19,625 nucleotides of DNA from Patescibacteria group bacterium (GTDB taxonomy: Bacteria; Patescibacteriota; Minisyncoccia; Phycocordibacterales; UBA2100). Positions 15,330-19,625 of this stretch are shown here, piece by piece. The notes below the pieces were generated by a model, which did no database searches, had not been told where the DNA came from, and saw only the letters and a program-made list of their open reading frames with translations. Position numbers and translations under genes: made by a program. Position 1 is the first letter of the stretch; every line of letters starts with the position of its first letter. The DNA lies in assembly GCA_015489565.1 (NCBI GenBank), contig WFZM01000030.1, positions 1-19,625 on the forward strand, in the 5' to 3' direction.

Positions 15330-15683
15330 CTAATTCATGTCGAGTTTGACCTTAGGAAAATTCACAGTACTATCGGCCGAAGTGTCTGATATGGAAAGTG
15401 TGTTTTTAAGAAGCTTTATCAATCCCCAGATGCTTAGCATAACAAAAACTACAACAATACTTGTTGCGATTATGCGCATTCCCTCTTTTTTTTCTTCTTC
15501 GGCATTGGTTCCGAGATATTTAAAAAGTCCCCAGAAAAAGGCTAGAAATGCAAGAGAAAATGCCAGACCCGTCAGAGTTTTGATTAAACTTGAGAGGTTA
15601 AAAATCGCTTTTGAAAAACTATCGTCCGCCGCCAAAACAAAACTGGGTGCAATAAGCACAAATGATACCACTGCAAATCTCAT
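15330..15683 (-). CDS. T4SS pilin-like small membrane protein (copy 5)
   Basis: 117 aa. Signal peptide at about 1-18 (VVSFVLIAPSFVLA, cut before AD), first TM about 33-58 with LAFFWGLFKYL, charged loop GTNAEEEKKEG, second TM about 70-94 ending in SIWGLIKLL, and a polar C-terminal tail (DTSADSTVNFPKVKLDMN). The architecture is that of VirB2/TrbC-like pilin precursors. It is the closest relative here of the 15767-16126 gene: 26 nt coding the FFWG region differ at one base. Between the two lies a hairpin terminator, and a possible TAATAT box sits 5 nt before the ATG, so this copy may have its own weak promoter or depend on read-through. Confidence 0.75.
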   Translation of the reverse strand: MRFAVVSFVLIAPSFVLAADDSFSKAIFNLSSLIKTLTGLAFSLAFLAFFWGLFKYLGTNAEEEKKEGMRIIATSIVVVFVMLSIWGLIKLLKNTLSISDTSADSTVNFPKVKLDMN

Positions 15684-15696
15684 AAGCTATATTAAA

Positions 15697-15731
15697 ACAT
15701 AAAACGGCCGGAATTTCCAGCCGTTTTATGT
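15697..15731 (-). terminator. Terminator after pilin-like copy 4
   Basis: 12-bp inverted repeat ACATAAAACGGC / GCCGTTTTATGT, extended inward by two more pairs after one mismatch. On the minus strand it is followed by TTTTAAT. It lies 36 nt past the stop of the 15767-16126 gene and would reduce transcription into copies 5 and 6. Confidence 0.8.
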
Positions 15732-15766
15732 GTAAATAAATACAAGAATTAAACTTTTAGAGATTT

Positions 15767-16126
15767 CTAACGCATTTGTATACCCGGTATTTGTATGTCG
15801 TTTACTGTGTTGTCATCAGCCCCAAATGTAGCCTGCAGAACCTTAACTATACCGAAAATTGATGTCATGACAAATATGACGATTATACTTGTTATGATGA
15901 TTTGAATACCTTTCTTCTTATCATCATCTCCGGCTTTAAACAAATACATGGCAAGGCCCCAGAAAAAGGCTAGGAATGCAAGTCCGTAGACGATTTTCGT
16001 AGCGGTACTTATAAGTGCCCCGATTTTACTTGCCGCAAAATTTAAATCCTTAGTTTGCGCAAAAGCCAGCACCGGCACGAAAACAGCCGCAAGAGCGATT
16101 GACATTAAAATTGTTCTTTTGTTCAT
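15767..16126 (-). CDS. T4SS pilin-like small membrane protein (copy 4)
   Basis: 119 aa. Signal peptide at about 1-23 (ILMSIALAAVFVPVLAFA, cut before QT), first TM about 37-64 with GLAFLAFFWGLAMYL, loop KAGDDDKKKG, second TM about 74-97, and polar tail (DDNTVNDIQIPGIQMR). Same family as the 15330-15683 protein, with which it shares LAFLAFFWGL and a similar acidic tail. It is preceded by a 105-nt gap holding a strong promoter (TTGATT-16-TATAAT) and followed by a terminator, so it can be made as a single-gene transcript, perhaps the most abundant pilin of the set. Confidence 0.78.
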   Translation of the reverse strand: MNKRTILMSIALAAVFVPVLAFAQTKDLNFAASKIGALISTATKIVYGLAFLAFFWGLAMYLFKAGDDDKKKGIQIIITSIIVIFVMTSIFGIVKVLQATFGADDNTVNDIQIPGIQMR

Positions 16127-16164
16127 AATAATTCTTAATATTAAAACTGATAAAAGCTTTTCTA

Positions 16165-16192
16165 ATTATACTAAATTGATACGCTTAATCAA
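16165..16192 (-). promoter_or_regulatory. Promoter of pilin-like copy 4
   Basis: On the minus strand TTGATT (16187-16192), 16 nt, perfect TATAAT (16165-16170). The start would be near 16158, giving a leader of about 30 nt, longer than for most genes in this window. Confidence 0.6.
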
Positions 16193-16231
16193 GGCTTTAT
16201 CCACAAGCAAAAAGGTATTGAAAATTCTTTT

Positions 16232-16570
16232 TTATATTGCCAAGTCTAAGGACAAGGTAGCCGCCAGCATTCTTACCAATCCCCAGACCGAAAATAGTAT
16301 AAAAAGAATGATTATACTCCACATCAAAGACTCCATTATTTTCTTTCTCTCTTCGGCAGACTTGTTGGCCTTAAAAAGATACATGGCGGAGTTGAAAAAA
16401 AAGTACATTACAATCAACGATATAACCAAAACCGTTAGCGGGCTTAAAATTTTCTTTATTAAAGTGCCATATATAAAATCTTTGAAGTCAGATGCAGCCG
16501 CAAAAGTTGTATCAAAAAGCAAAAGAAGGCTAAAAGCGGTTATGTATAAATTCTTTAAAAATCCTTTCAT
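16232..16570 (-). CDS. T4SS pilin-like small membrane protein (copy 3, divergent)
   Basis: 112 aa. Signal peptide at about 1-24 (ITAFSLLLLFDTTFA), first TM about 40-68 (LTVLVISLIVMYFFFNSAMYLF), charged loop KANKSAEERKK, second TM about 78-104 with SVWGLVRML. The plan is that of its neighbours, but the FFWGL motif is replaced by YFFFNSAMYLF, so it is the most divergent of the three FFWGL-side copies. The ATG is 2 nt after the stop of the 16573-16938 gene, indicating one transcript and coupled translation. Confidence 0.72.
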   Translation of the reverse strand: MKGFLKNLYITAFSLLLLFDTTFAAASDFKDFIYGTLIKKILSPLTVLVISLIVMYFFFNSAMYLFKANKSAEERKKIMESLMWSIIILFILFSVWGLVRMLAATLSLDLAI

Positions 16571-16572
16571 AT

Positions 16573-16938
16573 CTATTGCATTATTACTTTATCCACTGTG
16601 GACTTTAGTATGGCGGAAATAAGCTTTGCTCCCAGAAGTACCGCAACTCCTATGACCACCCAAACAAAATTTGTCTTGGCTTTTTCCAGGCCTTCTTTGT
16701 TACCGCGCGCTATCAAAAACATGAAACCCGAGTAGATAATAGCCAATACCACAAGTGGCATCAATATGATAATCGCAACGTCTATAATCTTAGCCAAGAG
16801 CTCCTCTATGCTGTTTGCGCCTTTTATGGGATTGCAAAACTGACCGGAGCTACACTCGGCAGACGCAAAAAGTAGCGGGAAGTTTAAAATAAACAAGAGA
16901 AGAAATATTCTAAAAAATCTAATTTTTTTCATTGTCAT
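16573..16938 (-). CDS. T4SS pilin-like small membrane protein (copy 2, ARGN type)
   Basis: 121 aa. Signal peptide at about 1-27 (IFLLLFILNFPLLFASA), then a Cys pair (C29, C35) in ECSSGQFCNP, first TM about 47-74 (AIIILMPLVVLAIIYSGFMFL), the loop IARGNKEGLEKAK, and second TM about 88-112. The CNP start, helix and ARGN-containing basic loop are characteristic of the VirB2/TrbC-like proteins common in CPR genomes. The annotated ATG follows directly on a TGATATAAT box (16939-16944). A second ATG at residue 3 (16932) lies 6 nt from that box and may be the real, leaderless start. Confidence 0.8.
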   Translation of the reverse strand: MTMKKIRFFRIFLLLFILNFPLLFASAECSSGQFCNPIKGANSIEELLAKIIDVAIIILMPLVVLAIIYSGFMFLIARGNKEGLEKAKTNFVWVVIGVAVLLGAKLISAILKSTVDKVIMQ

Positions 16939-16949
16939 ATTATATCATT

Positions 16950-17255
16950 TTAAAGCGCACTATAAAGCGATTTTATAAGATTGATAAAAAGGCTTATAAA
17001 AATTCCGGCGCCCAAAATAAGCACAGTGGCTATAAGCAGTTTAAAGAAAAACGAGCGCGCATCTCCCAGGGCCGAGCTGTTACCGCGCGCCAATATAAAA
17101 TACAAACCGGCAAATATAAACGCCAAGACCAAAAAAGGCAAGAGAGCTGCCACCACTGCAGACACAAATGAAAAGAAGGCGTCCATAAAGGTGCTGTCAT
17201 CCAATGGATTTCCCACAGCGGCAGCGTGCACTACAAAGTCTAAACTATTCAGCAT
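16950..17255 (-). CDS. T4SS pilin-like small membrane protein (copy 1, ARGN type)
   Basis: 101 aa. A short N-terminus with GNPLDD, first TM about 25-54 (ALLPFLVLAFIFAGLYFI), loop LARGNSSALGDAR, second TM about 67-95. It shares the ARGN loop with the 16573-16938 protein, down to the 13-nt word TGTTACCGCGCGC in both genes. No clear cleavable signal peptide is seen. Its ATG overlaps the 3' end of the solute-binding-protein gene by 11 nt, so the two are co-transcribed and probably translationally coupled. Confidence 0.75.
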   Translation of the reverse strand: MLNSLDFVVHAAAVGNPLDDSTFMDAFFSFVSAVVAALLPFLVLAFIFAGLYFILARGNSSALGDARSFFFKLLIATVLILGAGIFISLFINLIKSLYSAL

Positions 17256-18564
17256 AATAATTATCTATTATTTTTTGGATTTCGGCCCCCGCCAAACTTA
17301 CCGCCTTATCAACAAAGCTTTGCCCTGATATGGTATTGTTAACCATCTTGGATAATACTGTTTCAGTGGCCTTAGGGTCAGGATCCAAAAAGGCATGCGA
17401 GATTATCGCGGAGTTTCTAAATACTGCGTCCAGCGGGTCTTCCGGCTCTTTTGCCAAAAGTACTCTTTGAACACCGCTTATGCCCAGGCTTTCACTTAAT
17501 TTTTGAGCATATTTTGGCTCAAAAAGCTTAACCACAAAATTGTAAGAACCCCTTTTATTTGTGGACGCCTTGGTTATGGCAAAAGCCCAAAAACGTCCGT
17601 ATGTTCGTGTGCGCTGATCTTTGTCTGCCTTGTCTACCTGAGGCAGTGGCGCTACATCAAAATTTAAATGAGGCTGCTTACTGAGTATTATCGGCAAATC
17701 ACTTGCAAAACCTATGTACATAGCCAGTCTATCTTGCACAAACATCTCCAAGGACTCAGGTAATGAGCGATTCCAGGTATAAACATTGCTTACCGGATTT
17801 GCAAATGCGGTAAAGAAGCGCAAAGCTTTGCTTGCCTGCTTGGCACCATTGCCACTGAATCCGGAATACAGACGTCCACTGTTTGGATCGTACTTTGTAA
17901 CATTAGCACCGGCTTGCATTGCCAATGTGGCCAAAATAGAGTAAGCATGCGTAATATTGTCGTAAGCTCCAAGCGATATAGTGGCTATGTCTATATTATT
18001 CGCCTTATCACGCACCGTCATCTTAGCGGAAAGACCGGGTATTTGCTTCCACAACTTTGGTGGCTCAACCACTGCATTATCGGCAAAAATATCACGATTG
18101 TAATATAAAACAAGCGGGTCTACCGCAAAGGGTATTGCAAGTATCCCTTCAGGCGCCATAAAAATCTCCGCCCCGTCTATGAACTTGTCTTTAAAGTCCC
18201 TTTTGCTAAAAGTCTCATAAGATACGGGAAATATTTTATTTTTATACTTTAACAAATCCTCATGCTTCAAGATTATAATATCCGGCCCTTCTCCCGCCGC
18301 TAGAGCGTCTGTTACTTTTTCATTGAAATTATGCTCCGGATATTCCACATAATACACTTTCTTGAAAACCGGACTGTCGGCACGCAAATCTCGCAAAAAA
18401 TTATTCATTGTTTGCTGCTCTATCGTTCCCCAAATTATAACCCTGCCCAAATCAATCTCCTTGTTTTTGGAAGAATATGTAGCAAAAAAGATAAGGCCTA
18501 AAACGGCAAAGAGGCCGAACAAGCTTAAAACTATAACTTGGAATAAACTTCTTTTACTTTGCAT
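17245..18564 (-). CDS. Membrane-anchored extracellular solute-binding protein (family 1 type)
   Basis: 439 aa. N-terminal signal-anchor helix at about 7-29 (FQVIVLSLFGLFAVLGLIFFA) without a lipobox Cys, so it is held by an uncleaved helix or released, but is not a lipoprotein. The rest has the two-lobe fold of ABC-transporter sugar-binding proteins: VIIWGTIEQQ, ALAAGEGPDIIILKHEDLLKY, AIPFAVDPLVLYYNRDIF, SNVYTWNRSLPESLEMFVQDRLAMYIGF, and FAITKASTNKRGSYNFV. The ligand is unknown. No permease or ATPase gene is visible; instead it sits 3 nt after a methyltransferase and overlaps the first of the pilin-like genes. It may supply a transporter encoded elsewhere or act as a surface receptor. Confidence 0.82.
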   Translation of the reverse strand: MQSKRSLFQVIVLSLFGLFAVLGLIFFATYSSKNKEIDLGRVIIWGTIEQQTMNNFLRDLRADSPVFKKVYYVEYPEHNFNEKVTDALAAGEGPDIIILKHEDLLKYKNKIFPVSYETFSKRDFKDKFIDGAEIFMAPEGILAIPFAVDPLVLYYNRDIFADNAVVEPPKLWKQIPGLSAKMTVRDKANNIDIATISLGAYDNITHAYSILATLAMQAGANVTKYDPNSGRLYSGFSGNGAKQASKALRFFTAFANPVSNVYTWNRSLPESLEMFVQDRLAMYIGFASDLPIILSKQPHLNFDVAPLPQVDKADKDQRTRTYGRFWAFAITKASTNKRGSYNFVVKLFEPKYAQKLSESLGISGVQRVLLAKEPEDPLDAVFRNSAIISHAFLDPDPKATETVLSKMVNNTISGQSFVDKAVSLAGAEIQKIIDNYYAE

Positions 18565-18567
18565 AGA

Positions 18568-19284
18568 TTAAATTTTATTAAACGAAAGCTTAATATGAAA
18601 ATTACGCATTTCCTGCTCGTCACTAAATATAAAAGCATTGGAAGTCACTATTTCTATTATCTCTTCTCTGCTGACAAACTGCTCTTTGCTTGGGCCGAGT
18701 GGCAAATCTTTTTTGGACCAGTCAACTATCACCAGCTTGGCACCGGGCTTTAATATCCTGTGAGCTTCCTTGACCGCGACATTTTTATTTTCCAGCTGAA
18801 AGAAGCTGTTAACCATAAGAACCATGTCGAAACCAAGATCCGGAAGCTTTGAGCCACCCATTTGATCTAAATCACCCCATACGGCCATAAGGTTATTTAT
18901 GTTCTCTTCTTTGGCTCTTCGTAGCATCTTAAGCAGTAAATCCTTCTGGACATCTACACCATAGACCTCTCCGGAGCTTAAACGCTTAGCAAGCTCAATG
19001 CTGATATTACCCGTTCCACAGCCGAACTCCGCCACTTTATAGTTTGGCCTTAAATCCAGAACTGCCATTAAATCTTCCGGTTTAAAAAGCTCGGCTTCCA
19101 AAAGAGACTTGGGTTGTTCTATTTCACTTGAGCTTTTTGCTCTCTGGGCCCCAAGGTTTGCGAGCTTTCCATCTGTGGCGCTAATCATGGCATCGTCAAG
19201 GCCGCCGCTTTTTGCCGAGCCGGCACCTTGCGCAGAACTATTTGCTTGCGGAAAACCGTTTTTTTCTGGATTTGGGTTTTTCAT
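18568..19284 (-). CDS. Class I SAM-dependent methyltransferase
   Basis: 238 aa. Residues 1-55 are a low-complexity Ser/Ala/Gly/Asn-rich extension of no recognisable fold. The Rossmann methyltransferase core follows: motif I VAEFGCGTG (84-92), acidic residue binding the ribose in YGVDVQ (D111), the GDLDQ segment (137-141), and post-motif HRILKPGAKLVIVDW (175-189). The overall pattern is that of the UbiE/type 11 group. The substrate (small molecule, lipid or protein) cannot be deduced. It lies 2 nt after the Hsp20 gene and 3 nt before the solute-binding-protein gene, clearly in one operon. Confidence 0.82.
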   Translation of the reverse strand: MKNPNPEKNGFPQANSSAQGAGSAKSGGLDDAMISATDGKLANLGAQRAKSSSEIEQPKSLLEAELFKPEDLMAVLDLRPNYKVAEFGCGTGNISIELAKRLSSGEVYGVDVQKDLLLKMLRRAKEENINNLMAVWGDLDQMGGSKLPDLGFDMVLMVNSFFQLENKNVAVKEAHRILKPGAKLVIVDWSKKDLPLGPSKEQFVSREEIIEIVTSNAFIFSDEQEMRNFHIKLSFNKI

Positions 19285-19286
19285 TT

Positions 19287-19625
19287 TTAGTGTTTAGCTG
19301 GTTTAACTACAAGTTTTGCCTTTCTTGACTTGTTAAATTTAGGTAAGACTATTTTTAAAACACCGTTACTTTCCGTTGCCGAAGAATTGTCTATATCCAC
19401 CTCTTCCGGCAATGTCAATGAACGACTAAACTCTCCCCACTCAAGTTCGTTCAGAAAATGCTCGGAAGTCTCCAGGTCTCTTGAGGCTTGTCTTGACCCG
19501 CTTATGCTGATAAGTTCTCGTGAAAGCTCTATGTTCAAATCACTGAGTTTTATGCCGGGAACAAAGGCTTCTATATAAATATTCTCATCATCGTGATAAA
19601 CGTCTACAGGGAGCTCCATCAAGAG
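19287..19625 (-). CDS. Hsp20/alpha-crystallin small heat-shock protein (partial)
   Basis: About 112 codons are visible; the frame is open to the window edge, so the N-terminal region is cut off. The visible part is the alpha-crystallin domain: LPVDVYHDDENIYIEAFVPGIKLSDLNIEL, then a strand region ISISGSRQ, EWGEFSRSLTLPEEVD, and the C-terminal NGVLKIVLPKF with the conserved GVL. An ATG at 19617-19619 could be a start, but full-length relatives have 20-40 further residues, so it is more likely internal. It acts as an ATP-independent holdase for unfolding proteins. It heads the visible operon with the methyltransferase (2-nt gap). Confidence 0.85.
   Translation of the reverse strand, partial: LLMELPVDVYHDDENIYIEAFVPGIKLSDLNIELSRELISISGSRQASRDLETSEHFLNELEWGEFSRSLTLPEEVDIDNSSATESNGVLKIVLPKFNKSRKAKLVVKPAKH

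Noticed and set aside
16119..16622. 167-codon plus-strand frame across the pilin-like genes
   Set aside because: It is antisense to 16232-16570 and to the promoter region of copy 4; the composition is Lys/Ile/Ser-rich without domains, and the minus-strand genes have coherent signal peptides and helices.
17245..18564. Reading the solute-binding protein as a lipoprotein
   Set aside because: No Cys follows the hydrophobic N-terminal helix, so there is no lipobox.
1..19625. tRNA genes, rRNA, CRISPR arrays, riboswitches, CIRCE operator
   Set aside because: Looked for by eye on both strands; no cloverleaf with a conserved T-arm, no regularly spaced repeats, and no TTAGCACTC-N9-GAGTGCTAA element was found. 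Weakly conserved RNAs could have been missed.

Overview
The window looks like chromosomal DNA from a small-genome member of the Patescibacteria/CPR, most likely Parcubacteria-like. The grounds are a cluster of T4SS-type pilin-like small membrane proteins of a kind common in CPR genomes, a NusB-NUDIX fusion, promoters whose -10 box sits almost on the start codon, weak or absent Shine-Dalgarno sequences, tight gene packing and AT-rich codon use. The lineage is inferred from gene content and style; no 16S rRNA or other phylogenetic marker was used.

Layout. (1) 1-350: remnant of an IS481-like DDE transposase, broken by an internal deletion, frameshifts and a stop codon at the catalytic Glu. (2) 478-1748, plus strand: a stomatin/slipin-type SPFH membrane protein followed after 8 nt by an FMN split-barrel (PNPOx-like) protein, ending at a hairpin terminator. 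(3) From about 1935 to the end every gene is on the minus strand. A 120-aa unknown protein (1935-2297) is followed by two abutting cell-envelope genes: a coiled-coil M23 peptidase of the EnvC/PcsB type (5616-6908) and a very large exported protein with a clan CD-like His/Cys peptidase domain at its C-terminus (2412-5615). (4) 7034-8368: gltX with its own promoter. (5) 8434-12086: an information/envelope operon read as nusB-NUDIX fusion, rnc, murG, DHH phosphoesterase. (6) 12172-14811: clpB, bounded by a strong terminator and a separate upstream promoter. (7) 15024-19625: an operon-like run read as Hsp20 (cut by the window edge), methyltransferase, membrane-anchored solute-binding protein, then six small two-TM pilin-like proteins. 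The last three pilin genes are split off by a promoter and a terminator.

How the genes work together. The central part is housekeeping: tRNA charging, RNA processing and antitermination, peptidoglycan precursor synthesis and protein disaggregation. The flanks concern the cell surface. The pilin-like array with an orphan solute-binding protein, and the M23 peptidase/giant protease-like pair, are the least explained parts and the best candidates for undescribed surface systems.

One non-coding signal stands out: the word ATAGGGTCGCACAATATT. It occurs in two nearly perfect copies plus an inverted pair that forms a hairpin, and one copy lies inside gltX. It behaves like a genome-wide short repeat, possibly an uptake- or REP-like element. 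Several promoters also imply leaderless mRNAs.
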